A DNA stretch of 64,000 bases from Arcicella sp038230735 (GCA_038230735.1 JBBRMR010000013.1:18096-82095), one strand, 5' to 3'. Shown: positions 34,908 through 43,989, numbered from the stretch's first letter. Notes: generated by a model from the sequence alone, not told the origin. Made by a program: numbers and translations.

Positions 34908-37748
34908 GTGCCAAAGAATTCTTCTATTAAGTCCGTTCTTATTATCGGTTCAGGTCCCATCGTTATCGGTCAGGCTTGCGAGTTTGATTATGCAGGTTCA
35001 CAGGCAGCACGCTCCTTGCGTGAGGAAGGCATCAAGGTTGCCTTGATAAATTCCAATCCCGCCACCATCATGACTGACCCGCTCAATGCAGATTATGTTT
35101 ATTTGAAACCCCTCGAAAAACAATCTATTATTGAGATTCTTGAAAAACATATCGCCGAAGGTCACCCAATTGATGCCGTTTTACCAACTATGGGTGGTCA
35201 GACGGCATTAAATTTAGCCATCGACTGTGATGCGGCGGGAGTGTGGGAAAAATATAACTGCCAACTCATCGGGGTCGATATCAAAGCCATCGAAACCACC
35301 GAAGACCGTGAGAAATTCCGTCTGTTGATGATTGAAATTGGCGTGGGCGTTTGTAAAGGTCGCACGGCTCGCTCATTTTTGGAAGGCAAAGAAATTGCTC
35401 AGGAAACAGGTTTTCCTTTGGTAATTCGCCCATCATTTACCCTCGGTGGAACGGGCGGAGGCTTTGTCAATAAAGCCGAAGACTTTGATGCAGCCCTTAA
35501 TAAAGGCTTGCACGCCTCTCCTACCCACGAGGTTTTGGTGGAACAATCCATCAGCGGTTGGAAGGAATATGAATTAGAATTATTACGGGATAATATAGGA
35601 AACGTAATCATCATTTGTTCGATTGAAAACTTCGACCCCATGGGCATCCATACGGGTGATTCCATCACGGTTGCCCCTGCCCAAACGTTGCCTGATACGG
35701 TTTATCAGAAAATGCGGGACACGGCAATCAAGATGATGAATGCCATCGGACAATTTGCGGGTGGTTGCAACGTTCAGTTTGCCCTCAATCCTGAAAATGA
35801 CGATATTATTGCCATTGAAGTTAATCCACGGGTGTCTCGTTCGTCCGCTTTGGCATCGAAAGCAACGGGTTATCCAATTGCGAAAATTGCCGCAAAAATG
35901 GCAATTGGCTATAATTTAGATGAATTAACCAACGCTATAACAGGCACAACTTCCGCCTATTTTGAACCCGCTTTGGACTACGTTATCGTGAAAGTTCCCC
36001 GTTGGAATTTTGATAAATTCAAGGGGGCAGATAAGAGTTTGGGCTTACAGATGAAGTCGGTTGGAGAAACGATGGGGATTGGTCGTAATTTCCAAGAAGC
36101 TCTTCAAAAAGCCTGTCAATCGCTCGAAATCAAGCGAAATGGCATGGGTGCGGACGGTAAAGGACTCCGTGACCAAGAGGCAATTATGTACTCGTTGGCT
36201 CATCCCTCTTGGAATCGTCTTTTCCATATTTATGATGCTTTCAAATTAGGAATTTCGTTCAAAACTATTCAGCAAACTACCAAAATTGACAAGTGGTTTT
36301 TGTATCAAATAGAAGATTTAGTAAGAGTTGAAAACGAACTCGAAAAATACAATATTCATTCCGTTACGACTGAATTATTAAAAGAAGCCAAATTAAAAGG
36401 TTTCGCAGACCGTCAGATTGCTTATACGCTGAAATGTAAGGAGTCAGAGGTTTATGACAAACGTAACAACTTAGGAATCAAGCGTATATACAAATGTGTA
36501 GATACTTGTGCGGCTGAGTTTGAGGCAAAAACACCTTATTTTTATTCAACATTCTCGCAAGGTTCGGAGATTTTAGATAATGAATCCATAAAAACTGACA
36601 AGAAAAAAATCGTAGTATTGGGTTCTGGACCAAACCGAATTGGACAAGGCATTGAGTTTGATTATTCATGTGTTCACGGAATTTTGGCGGCAAAAGAAGC
36701 TGGTTATGAGACCATTATGATTAACTCGAACCCCGAAACGGTTTCAACAGATTTTGATATTGCCGATAAATTATACTTTGAACCCGTTTTCTGGGAACAC
36801 GTTTACGACATAATTCAGCACGAAAAACCCGAAGGCGTTATCGTACAATTGGGCGGACAAACGGCTCTAAAATTGGCAGAAAAACTCTCAAAATACGGAA
36901 TCAAAATCATCGGAACATCGTATGAAGCCCTTGATTTAGCGGAAGATAGAGGAGCATTCTCAACGCTTTTACAAGAAAACAACATTCCGTTTCCACAATT
37001 TGGCGTTTGCGAAGATGCCGATAATGCGGCAGAATTGGGTCGTCAGTTGGGTTATCCTCTGTTGGTGCGTCCATCATATGTATTGGGTGGGCAGTCGATG
37101 AAGATTGTGATTAACGAACAAGAATTAGAACAACACGTAGTTGATATTCTGAGAGATATTCCAGGTAATAAAATTCTCCTCGACCATTTCCTTGAAAATG
37201 CCATTGAGGCAGAAGCCGATGCCATTTGTGATGGCGAAGATGTGTATATCATCGGCATCATGGAACACATCGAACCCGCAGGAATCCACTCTGGCGACTC
37301 TCATTCGGTACTTCCTCCTTTTGATTTATCGGAAAACGTGATTAAACAGATTGAAGACCATACTCGAAAAATTGCTCTCGCTTTGAAAACGGTTGGTTTG
37401 CTGAACATCCAATTTGCCGTGAAAAACGAAGTAGTTTATATCATCGAAGCCAACCCAAGAGCCTCACGAACAGTTCCATTCATCTGCAAAGCCTATCAAG
37501 AACCGTATGTAAATTACGCCACGAAGGTAATGTTGGGAGCAAAATTGAGCGACTTCAAATTTGAACCCAAAAAGAAAGGTTGGGCGATAAAAATCCCTGT
37601 ATTCTCATTCAACAAATTCCCGAACGTAAATATGGAATTGGGACCCGAGATGAAATCAACGGGTGAGGCCATTTACTTCATTGATTCACTGAAAGACGAC
37701 TTTTTCAGAAAGGTTTATGGTGAACGGAATTTGTATCTTTCGAGGTAA
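34908..37748 (+). CDS. carB: Carbamoyl-phosphate synthase large subunit, short form
   Basis: 946 aa. Makes carbamoyl phosphate from bicarbonate, ATP and ammonia delivered by the small subunit, for pyrimidine and arginine synthesis. Two ATP-grasp halves are present: residues about 1-400 (starts KSVLIIGSGPIVIGQACEFDYAG, written here in parts; then RPSFTLGGTGGGF, EVNPRVSRSS) and about 555-946 (LGSGPNRIGQGIEFDYSC, RPSYVLGGQSMKIV, EANPRASRTVPFI), with the oligomerisation region between. It ends at GERNLYLSR right after the second carbamate domain, so the roughly 130-residue allosteric MGS-like domain of the E. coli enzyme (1073 aa) is absent. The start is GTG. No carA is in the window. Confidence 0.95.
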   Translation: MPKNSSIKSVLIIGSGPIVIGQACEFDYAGSQAARSLREEGIKVALINSNPATIMTDPLNADYVYLKPLEKQSIIEILEKHIAEGHPIDAVLPTMGGQTALNLAIDCDAAGVWEKYNCQLIGVDIKAIETTEDREKFRLLMIEIGVGVCKGRTARSFLEGKEIAQETGFPLVIRPSFTLGGTGGGFVNKAEDFDAALNKGLHASPTHEVLVEQSISGWKEYELELLRDNIGNVIIICSIENFDPMGIHTGDSITVAPAQTLPDTVYQKMRDTAIKMMNAIGQFAGGCNVQFALNPENDDIIAIEVNPRVSRSSALASKATGYPIAKIAAKMAIGYNLDELTNAITGTTSAYFEPALDYVIVKVPRWNFDKFKGADKSLGLQMKSVGETMGIGRNFQEALQKACQSLEIKRNGMGADGKGLRDQEAIMYSLAHPSWNRLFHIYDAFKLGISFKTIQQTTKIDKWFLYQIEDLVRVENELEKYNIHSVTTELLKEAKLKGFADRQIAYTLKCKESEVYDKRNNLGIKRIYKCVDTCAAEFEAKTPYFYSTFSQGSEILDNESIKTDKKKIVVLGSGPNRIGQGIEFDYSCVHGILAAKEAGYETIMINSNPETVSTDFDIADKLYFEPVFWEHVYDIIQHEKPEGVIVQLGGQTALKLAEKLSKYGIKIIGTSYEALDLAEDRGAFSTLLQENNIPFPQFGVCEDADNAAELGRQLGYPLLVRPSYVLGGQSMKIVINEQELEQHVVDILRDIPGNKILLDHFLENAIEAEADAICDGEDVYIIGIMEHIEPAGIHSGDSHSVLPPFDLSENVIKQIEDHTRKIALALKTVGLLNIQFAVKNEVVYIIEANPRASRTVPFICKAYQEPYVNYATKVMLGAKLSDFKFEPKKKGWAIKIPVFSFNKFPNVNMELGPEMKSTGEAIYFIDSLKDDFFRKVYGERNLYLSR

Positions 37749-37789
37749 AAAGAAAACGCCTGACCTATGAAGGTCAGGCGTTTTCTTTT
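37747..37789. terminator. Bidirectional terminator after carB
   Basis: AAAGAAAACGCCTGACCT pairs with AGGTCAGGCGTTTTCTTTT around a short loop, between convergent carB and the oxidoreductase gene. Confidence 0.9.
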
Positions 37790-37814
37790 ATGAAGATTCT
37801 ATCATTCCAATTTC

Positions 37815-39911
37815 CTACCGAAAAATTCTAACAGGCACACCCGAAAAAGCCGAATTTCCCGTTAGTTCATCAATCAATAATTCATCGGTCAAATCATTCA
37901 AACTTACACCTGCGTGGGCGGTGGCAATGTCCATCATTACACCCTTGCGAGCGTGTCCGAAACCGTGCGGAATGCTGACTACATTGGGCATAATTTCATC
38001 GGTAATTTCTACCGTAATTTCCACCTTTCCAACTCTTGATTCAATTTGTACTTTTTCCTGATTAACAATCCCTCTAATGGCTGCCGTTTCGGGGTGAATC
38101 ATGAGCGTACAACGGTCTCGTCCCTTCACTAATCGCTCGGCATTGTGCATCCATGAGTTGTTGCTGCGGAGGTGTCTTCTGCCAATGAGTTGAAGGTCAA
38201 AAATACTATCTTTTGTTTCCGCTAATAGTTGTTCTGAGTTTTCTTTTACTCTTCCTAAGTCCTTTATAATTATCTCTGGAATAAGATTAATTACTTGATT
38301 TCCAGTTAATAACCTCTCTTTCAAACAAGGTCTCAAAGCCCCTAAATCTTCTCCGTGCGGATTGTCTTTTAGTTTTTGGAGGGTTAAGCCGTCTTTTCCA
38401 TAATGCCCGAATTTCATGGCTAATTCTAATTTTTCTTCGGGGTTTTTAGGGGCAGGGATTTCTGACCCTTCGGGCAAGGTTATACGGTTTTTTAGCTCCT
38501 CAAAAATCTCCCAATCGTGGCGTTGATTATTGTCTTTTTCAAATAATGGCTCAGAATATTTTGCGGTATTTCTGACGGCTAAATTATGGAAAACTACATC
38601 GTAATGTGCCACTTCTAAACCCGTTGTTGGGGGCAAAATTATATTGGCGTGTTGGGTAGTTTCGTTGATAAAAATATCCACCGCCACCATGTATTCGAGG
38701 GAGTCGAAAGCGGTATCTAATTGCGTACCGTTGGAGGTACTCAACACAGGATTTCCGCAGACCGTCAGCATGGCTTTGATGCCTCCTGCCAAAATATCTT
38801 CTGCCATTGCCGACACGGGTAACTCGCCATCAAATTCGGGCAATTTACGGACAGCACTTTGATAGCGATTGAAGTAATTCTCTCCTTTTTTCGCCCGACC
38901 AAAAAGGTCGAAAGCGGGTTGTGGAAACATGGCACCACCCACAGAATCCATGTTACCCGTTATGATATTAATACAGTTTATCAACCAATGACACACGCCC
39001 CCAAAGGCTTGAACGCTCACGCCCATACGCCCATAAACTACTGATTTTGAATTACTTAAAAGTTCATGGGTGATATTTTGTATTTGCTCAACTCCAATTC
39101 CCGTAATTTTAGAAACCGTTTCTGGAGAATAAAATTGCGTAAAATCTTGTAATCGTTTCACATCATCCGTCAGTTCAATTTGCTGGGTGATTTCGTGAAC
39201 GAGAGACAACAATAAAAATACATCCGTGGCGGGTTTGATGAACAAATGTTGGTCAGCTATTTTAGCGGTTTCGGTGCGGCGTGGGTCAATTACGATGAAT
39301 TTTCCTCCTCTTTTTTGAATGGCTTTCAAACGATTTGCCACATCGGGAACGGTCATCAATGAGCCATTGGAAGCTAAAGGATTTGCCCCAATAATCAACA
39401 TGAAATCGGTATGGTCAATGTCTGGAATGGGTAGTAAAAGCGGATGCCCAAACATCTGCCAAGCCGCAAAATGGTGCGGTAATTGGTCGGCAGAAGTGGC
39501 AGAAAAGCGGTTTTTTGTTCCCAACGCCCTCAAAAACCCTGGGGCAGAAAGCATAGTTCCCGAATTATGAACTGATGGATTTCCTTGATAAACCCCCACC
39601 GCATCCTTGCCGTATTGTGCTTGAATTGCCTTGAATTTGGCAGTAACTTCGGTGAAAGCCTCTTCCCAAGAAATGACTTCCCAACCCGTCTCAGTACGTC
39701 TGACGGGCTGTTTTAGGCGATTTTTATCCAAATAAATGTCCTTCATACCCACCGCCTTCGGGCAAATATGTCCACGAGAAAAAGGGTCTTTTTCATCGCC
39801 TTTGATGGTCAGGATTTCGTTTTGGTCATTGACCGTAATTTCCAGACCACAGATGGCTTCGCAGAGGTTACAGGCACGGAAATGAGTACGGATATTTGTT
39901 GATGATGTCAT
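37815..39911 (-). CDS. Molybdopterin oxidoreductase (formate dehydrogenase/BisC-like)
   Basis: 698-aa member of the DMSO reductase family with an N-terminal [4Fe-4S] site C14-x2-C17-x3-C21-x28-C50 and molybdopterin domains: NPSVHNSG, IIGANPLASNGS, VIDPRRTETAKIADQHLFIKP (in two parts), VSIPHGFGHARKGVM near the end. No Tat signal, so it is probably cytosolic. No partner subunits (electron transfer or membrane anchor) lie beside it, and its substrate cannot be inferred. A full-match -7 element TAATTTTG on the minus strand at 39938-39931 gives a leader of about 15 bases. Confidence 0.9.
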   Translation of the reverse strand: MTSSTNIRTHFRACNLCEAICGLEITVNDQNEILTIKGDEKDPFSRGHICPKAVGMKDIYLDKNRLKQPVRRTETGWEVISWEEAFTEVTAKFKAIQAQYGKDAVGVYQGNPSVHNSGTMLSAPGFLRALGTKNRFSATSADQLPHHFAAWQMFGHPLLLPIPDIDHTDFMLIIGANPLASNGSLMTVPDVANRLKAIQKRGGKFIVIDPRRTETAKIADQHLFIKPATDVFLLLSLVHEITQQIELTDDVKRLQDFTQFYSPETVSKITGIGVEQIQNITHELLSNSKSVVYGRMGVSVQAFGGVCHWLINCINIITGNMDSVGGAMFPQPAFDLFGRAKKGENYFNRYQSAVRKLPEFDGELPVSAMAEDILAGGIKAMLTVCGNPVLSTSNGTQLDTAFDSLEYMVAVDIFINETTQHANIILPPTTGLEVAHYDVVFHNLAVRNTAKYSEPLFEKDNNQRHDWEIFEELKNRITLPEGSEIPAPKNPEEKLELAMKFGHYGKDGLTLQKLKDNPHGEDLGALRPCLKERLLTGNQVINLIPEIIIKDLGRVKENSEQLLAETKDSIFDLQLIGRRHLRSNNSWMHNAERLVKGRDRCTLMIHPETAAIRGIVNQEKVQIESRVGKVEITVEITDEIMPNVVSIPHGFGHARKGVMMDIATAHAGVSLNDLTDELLIDELTGNSAFSGVPVRIFR

Positions 39912-39930
39912 ATTTTTTATCGGAATAATT

Positions 39931-39938
39931 CAAAATTA
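39931..39938 (-). promoter_or_regulatory. -7 element for the molybdopterin oxidoreductase gene
   Basis: TAATTTTG on the minus strand, 20 bases upstream of the start codon; full match to TAnnTTTG. No good -33 element found at the expected distance. Confidence 0.45.
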
Positions 39939-40007
39939 GACATGAAATTACGGAAAAGATTTGGATTAATATTCTCTCCCGCTGTTGTCTGACTATGGTA
40001 TGGACAT

Positions 40008-40041
40008 AAAAAAGCCCAATCTATTCAGATTAGGCTTTTTT
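40008..40041. terminator. Terminator after decayed PIN gene
   Basis: AAAAAAGCCCAAT and ATTAGGCTTTTTT (one mismatch) around CTATTCAG. It overlaps the stop codon of the minus-strand PIN remnant. Confidence 0.75.
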
Positions 40042-40180
40042 ATGAAATAACAACAAGACCTTCATGAAGGGGAAATAAAGAATCTGTTGATAAAATGGGT
40101 AAGTTTTCGAGGAGTGCTTGCGAGATAATCAACAAATCAAATGGGTCGCCGTGTAGTTTATTATCTAATAAATAGGTCAT
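40040..40180 (-). pseudogene. PIN-domain toxin remnant with internal deletion
   Basis: 46-codon minus-strand frame: N-terminus MTYLLDNKLHGDPFDLLII and C-terminus ENLPILSTDSLFPLHEG plus LVVIS. PIN toxins of this type are about 125-130 aa, starting MTYLLDT... and ending with an HRDPFDRLLIAQA... module. Here the first six residues (with Asp6) are joined straight to the C-terminal third (Asp of GDPFD, and Asp in STDSLF), so roughly 80 residues with the second acidic residue are missing in frame. Its ATG overlaps the stop of the preceding small gene by 4 bases, the usual TA arrangement. Not expected to be an active nuclease. Confidence 0.8.
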
Positions 40181-40341
40181 CGTCTATCAGGGATTTCGTG
40201 TGGTTCAAGAATACTTAATAATCCCTCGTATTTACCATCAGGAATATTTTTTTGAATTCTCTCCAACAAACTCAATTTTTGTTTTTTAACCTTTATCAAA
40301 GGCTTAATCAAACCACTGGCATTATTTGCTTGCGTTTCCAT
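40177..40341 (-). CDS. Putative antitoxin paired with the PIN remnant, 54 aa
   Basis: Begins METQANNASGLIKPLIKVKK and ends LEPHEIPDRR. No family recognised; the antitoxin role is inferred from the 4-base overlap (ATGA) with the PIN remnant. The frame is intact. TATATTTA on the minus strand upstream could be a -7 element. Confidence 0.65.
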   Translation of the reverse strand: METQANNASGLIKPLIKVKKQKLSLLERIQKNIPDGKYEGLLSILEPHEIPDRR

Positions 40342-40432
40342 GTCTGAAATGTTTTAAAATATTGATATAAATATAGTGAGTATCAAGCAAAATTATGCTT
40401 TTTGTTAAAATTATTTACCCTATAAAATTTAA

Positions 40433-40516
40433 TATTTAGATATTTGTCTAAATATATTTTAAACAAAACTTGGAAGTTAAATTTATTATTTAGATATTTG
40501 TCTAAATATATTTTAA
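40433..40516. promoter_or_regulatory. Duplicated operator before the ArsR/SdpI operon
   Basis: A 30-base sequence starting TATTTAGATATTTGTCTAAA occurs twice exactly, at 40433-40462 and 40487-40516. Each contains the palindrome TATTTAGA-TATTTG-TCTAAATA. The copies are 54 bases apart (about five helical turns), and the second ends 8 bases before the ArsR-type start codon. This is the expected place for autoregulation by the ArsR-type protein. Confidence 0.8.
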
Positions 40517-40524
40517 TACAAAGA

Positions 40525-40851
40525 ATGAATAATCTTTTCAAAGCCTTTAACGACCCCACCCGAAGGGAAATATTGGAACTATTAAAAAATGGCGATATGA
40601 TCGCAGGCGACATTGCCGACCATTTTGAGATGAGCAAACCCAGTATTTCTCATCATCTGGATTTACTGAAACAAGCCGATTTAGTAATCTCCGTAAAACA
40701 AGGACAGTTTATAAATTACTCGCTCAATATGACCGTGATGGACGAGATTTTAGCATGGTTTGTCCAGTTCAAAACGGAAGTACAAAAAGAAGAAACATTA
40801 GTATCGAAAGTGGAAAAACCACGAATACGTTTATTAATAAATAAAAATTAA
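40525..40851 (+). CDS. ArsR-family winged-helix repressor (SdpR-like)
   Basis: 108 aa from ATG 40525 (MNNLFKAFNDPTRREILELL). Winged helix with the recognition region SKPSISHHLDLLKQADLV and wing ISVKQGQFINYSLN. No metal-binding CxC/CxH motif of the arsenic or zinc sensors is seen, so the signal is not a metal by the classic site. It is followed after 35 bases by an SdpI-like gene, the arrangement of Bacillus sdpRI. An upstream in-frame ATG (40444) would lie inside the operator and is rejected. Likely represses its own operon through the duplicated palindromes. Confidence 0.9.
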   Translation: MNNLFKAFNDPTRREILELLKNGDMIAGDIADHFEMSKPSISHHLDLLKQADLVISVKQGQFINYSLNMTVMDEILAWFVQFKTEVQKEETLVSKVEKPRIRLLINKN

Positions 40852-40886
40852 TCTATTGATAATCAAATAATTAAAACTAAAAAATC

Positions 40887-41546
40887 ATGAAAACGAAATT
40901 TTTGATCTCTCTTTTATTCTCATTTGTTCCACTTATTTATATGGCTTATCAATGGAACTATATTCCTGAAATTGTACCACTACATTTTGATGCAGATTTT
41001 AACCCAGACCGCTTTGGAGCAAAATCAGAATTATTATGGATACTAATATTCGTAAGTTGCATATCCATTTTAATGACTTTGTTGTTTAAATTTTTACCCA
41101 AAATAGACACAAAAAAGAACCTTGAAAATCAAAGGGGAATTTTAGAAAGCATAGCCTTAGGAACAAGTATTTTTTTGACAATCATAAGTTTTTACATAAT
41201 TCAATCTGCCATTTCAGGAAGTAAAATCTTAATGATTAGTAACTTACCGATATTTATTTTATTGTTTATGGCATTTTTGGGTAATTACATGATTAATCTT
41301 AAACAAAATCATTTCATAGGAATTCGCACGCCCTGGACTTTGGCAAGTAAGTCTGTTTGGAAGAAAACGCATCAATTTGCAGGGAAATTGCTATTTTTTG
41401 GAAGTATTGTTGGAGTAATAATTTTGCTTTTCTTGCCTGATTTTAAAGTGAAATTAATTTTTATGGGATTTTGGTTAATTTCTATTATGGCTGTTTCAGT
41501 ATCGAAATCCTACAATTTTTATAGGCAAGAAAGTATAGTGGGTTGA
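40887..41546 (+). CDS. SdpI-family membrane protein
   Basis: 219 aa with about six transmembrane helices. The N-terminal DUF1648 part (YIPEIVPLHFDADFNPDRFGAK) and the C-terminal GIRTPWTLASKSVWKKTHQFAGKL segment (in parts) are the marks of SdpI, the immunity/signal-transducing partner of SdpR in Bacillus. In Bacillus, SdpI sequesters SdpR when it meets the toxin SdpC; no toxin gene is nearby here, so the trigger is unknown. Operon with the ArsR-type gene. Confidence 0.9.
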   Translation: MKTKFLISLLFSFVPLIYMAYQWNYIPEIVPLHFDADFNPDRFGAKSELLWILIFVSCISILMTLLFKFLPKIDTKKNLENQRGILESIALGTSIFLTIISFYIIQSAISGSKILMISNLPIFILLFMAFLGNYMINLKQNHFIGIRTPWTLASKSVWKKTHQFAGKLLFFGSIVGVIILLFLPDFKVKLIFMGFWLISIMAVSVSKSYNFYRQESIVG

Positions 41547-41625
41547 AAAATCATTGAACAAATAGTTTAATATTTTTTAAGGAAACATCCTACCTTTCAA
41601 TCATCAAATTCAAACCAAAAAAACT

Positions 41626-41967
41626 ATGGTACAAATAACAAAAGACGACAAGGAAACCACCATCGAAATCATGGGCTTGCACAAACTTTGGGCATTCAAA
41701 AGCCAACTCAAAATTCCGAATGAGCATATTCTGAACGCTTATCAAAATGAGGCTGAACTCTCCAATTGGCAAAGAATCAGAATGCCAGGCACGAGTGTTC
41801 CTTTTCTAATCCATGCAGGGACTTTTTACGAAGTTGATTCTACCATTTTTATGGATATTGTCCATAAAAAGAACGCCATCATCGTGGAATTAAAGGATGA
41901 ATTTTATAACAAATTGATGATTGAAGTGGAAAATCCAGAAGAGGCAATTGTTTTGTTGAAAATGTAG
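41626..41967 (+). CDS. PH-like domain hypothetical protein, 113 aa
   Basis: No signal or membrane segment. Segments GLHKLWAFKSQLKIPNEHI, RMPGTSVPFLIHAGTFYE and IVELKDEFYNKLMIEVENPE resemble a widespread small beta-rich family with a bacterial PH-like fold. Function unknown. It follows the SdpI gene by 79 bases, so it may be in the same transcript or separate; ended by a terminator. Confidence 0.8.
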   Translation: MVQITKDDKETTIEIMGLHKLWAFKSQLKIPNEHILNAYQNEAELSNWQRIRMPGTSVPFLIHAGTFYEVDSTIFMDIVHKKNAIIVELKDEFYNKLMIEVENPEEAIVLLKM

Positions 41968-41987
41968 TACAAAAACTGAATAATCAT

Positions 41988-42023
41988 AAAAATGCCTAAT
42001 CTGAGTGGATTAGGCATTTTTTT
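41988..42023. terminator. Terminator
   Basis: AAAAATGCCTAAT pairs with ATTAGGCATTTTTTT after the PH-like gene. Confidence 0.85.
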
Positions 42024-42066
42024 ATTCTCCATTTTTCAACCTAAATCGTCAATCCCAAAATCTCCG

Positions 42067-42074
42067 TACCTTTG
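42067..42074 (+). promoter_or_regulatory. -7 element 3 bases before a start codon
   Basis: TACCTTTG is a full match to TAnnTTTG, and the helicase ATG is at 42078, so transcription would begin at or just around the start codon: a leaderless or nearly leaderless mRNA. The -33 element is not obvious. Confidence 0.5.
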
Positions 42075-42077
42075 CAT

Positions 42078-43976
42078 ATGGATTATTTTAAAAAACTATC
42101 AAATTTATTAAAAATTGAACGGGAAGCCGACCACGCCCAGTACCGCAAACTCACTGAACAATCTTCCGTTTCTCAACGCCGTGCCAATGGATTATCTTGG
42201 TATCCCATTGCTATTCGTGGACAAGAAATGGGTCGGGGAGATTATTTGACCGTTGAGGTTGAACGCACTACGCACCAAGATATTCAGCATCAATTACGCT
42301 TCGGTTGTCCTGCCGTTTTGTTCAGTAATCACGACCCCGAACATAACCGTTTGGAGGGAACAATCTCACATTCTTTTGGCAATCGCTTAAAAATTACGCT
42401 CAAAACGGATGAACTACCCGACTGGTCTCGGGATGGAAAATTGGGAATTGATGTCCTTTTTGATGATAATAGTTATGATGAAATGTTTGCGGCAATTAAG
42501 CAAGCTGATTCCATTTCAGACAAACCCGAAGGCAATTTAGTAAGAGTTATCACGGGTGAAAAAGCTCCTACTTTTCATACCGAAAAACCAATCTTACACA
42601 TTCCAAAACTCAACCCATTTCAGCTTTCTGCCGTTGGTAATATTCTGGCTGCCAATGAATTAGCCATTGTTCATGGCCCTCCTGGCACGGGCAAAACCAC
42701 TACAATCGTACAGGCAATCAAGGCGATGATTGAGCGGGATAATCAGAAGATTTTGGTGGTTGCTCCCAGCAATACTGCCGTTGATTTATTGAGCGAAAAA
42801 CTCCACGAAGCGGGTCTGAATGTCTTGCGAGTGGGCAATCCTGCCAAAGTTACGGAGCGATTATTGGCTTTGACGTTGGATAGCAAAATGGCGGAACACT
42901 CCATTATGAAGGAGATGAAGCGCTTGAAAAAACAGGCTCAAGAATATAAAAGTATGGCTCATAAATACAAGCGAAGTTTTGGAAAATCTGAGCGAGATCA
43001 ACGCAAATTGTTGTTTGATGAAGCCCACAAAATCATGAAAGAAGTGGCTAATTCTGAGCAATATATCATTGACGATCTCACGGCAAAAGCCCAAGTAATT
43101 ACCGCTACGTTGGTTGGGGCAAATCATTATACCGTCAGAAATCTTACTTACGACACTCTTGTGATTGACGAAGCAGGACAAGCTCTCGAACCCGCCTGCT
43201 GGATTCCGATTTTGAAGGCAAAAAAGGCAGTTTTAGCGGGCGACCATTGTCAATTATCGCCTACGGTGAAAACGGATAATAGCTCAAAGGATGGTCTGAA
43301 CATTACTTTGTTAGAAAAATGTATCGCTACTCACCCAGAATCCGTAACCCTTTTGGAAGAACAATATCGAATGCACGAAGCCATCATGGGCTATTCGTCA
43401 AAGGTTTTTTATCAGAATAAACTTAAGGCTCATACGTCCGTAGCACGTCATACTTTAAAAAATGATTCTTCTCCGCTGTTGTTTGTGGATACCGCTGGTT
43501 GTGGTTTTGAAGAAAAATTGGAAGGTACAAGTTCTACCAATCCTGAAGAAGCGGTTTTGACTTTAAAACATTTAGCCATTTTTTGTGAAGAATTATCGTC
43601 TGAATATACACCCGAAAATTTTCCGACGATTGCCGTGATTTCGCCTTATTCCAAGCAAGTTGCTGTGTTGCAAGAGCAGATTTTGCACGTGGAATTCTTG
43701 AAAAAATATGCTCATCGAATCTCGGTGAATACTATTGATAGTTTTCAAGGACAAGAACGAGACATAGTTTATATCAGCATGACCCGGAGCAATGACGAAG
43801 GCAGTATTGGTTTTCTCTCCGACATCCGCAGAATGAACGTAGCGATGACCCGTGCCAGAAAAAAATTAGTTGTCATTGGAGATAGTGCAACCTTAGCACA
43901 ATTTCCATTTTATGCTGATTTCATTGAATACGCCGAGAAAATAGGAGGATATTTAAGTGCGTGGGAGGTAGTGTAG
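42078..43976 (+). CDS. Upf1/IGHMBP2-like superfamily 1 helicase
   Basis: 632 aa cytosolic ATPase. Residues 1-150 form an OB/beta-barrel-like leading part; then Q-loop FQLSAV, Walker A GPPGTGKTT (200-208), DEAG (364-367), LAGDHCQLSPT, EEQYRMHEAIM, VNTIDSFQGQERDIVYISMT (motif V) and NVAMTRARKKLVVIGD (motif VI). A charged helical insert (about 270-330) lies between Walker A and B. Family members unwind RNA or DNA 5'-3'; the bacterial role is not established. Start ATG 42078 is chosen over a TTG at 42072 that lies inside the -7 element. Confidence 0.92.
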   Translation: MDYFKKLSNLLKIEREADHAQYRKLTEQSSVSQRRANGLSWYPIAIRGQEMGRGDYLTVEVERTTHQDIQHQLRFGCPAVLFSNHDPEHNRLEGTISHSFGNRLKITLKTDELPDWSRDGKLGIDVLFDDNSYDEMFAAIKQADSISDKPEGNLVRVITGEKAPTFHTEKPILHIPKLNPFQLSAVGNILAANELAIVHGPPGTGKTTTIVQAIKAMIERDNQKILVVAPSNTAVDLLSEKLHEAGLNVLRVGNPAKVTERLLALTLDSKMAEHSIMKEMKRLKKQAQEYKSMAHKYKRSFGKSERDQRKLLFDEAHKIMKEVANSEQYIIDDLTAKAQVITATLVGANHYTVRNLTYDTLVIDEAGQALEPACWIPILKAKKAVLAGDHCQLSPTVKTDNSSKDGLNITLLEKCIATHPESVTLLEEQYRMHEAIMGYSSKVFYQNKLKAHTSVARHTLKNDSSPLLFVDTAGCGFEEKLEGTSSTNPEEAVLTLKHLAIFCEELSSEYTPENFPTIAVISPYSKQVAVLQEQILHVEFLKKYAHRISVNTIDSFQGQERDIVYISMTRSNDEGSIGFLSDIRRMNVAMTRARKKLVVIGDSATLAQFPFYADFIEYAEKIGGYLSAWEVV

Positions 43977-43989
43977 CTATTGATATTAT

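Noticed and set aside
40383..40637. 84-codon minus-strand frame over the ArsR promoter
   Set aside because: Created by the duplicated operator repeats (a repeated YLDKYLN phrase); no start context.
42072..42077. TTG start two codons before the helicase ATG
   Set aside because: The TTG is part of the -7 promoter element, so it would be upstream of the transcript start.
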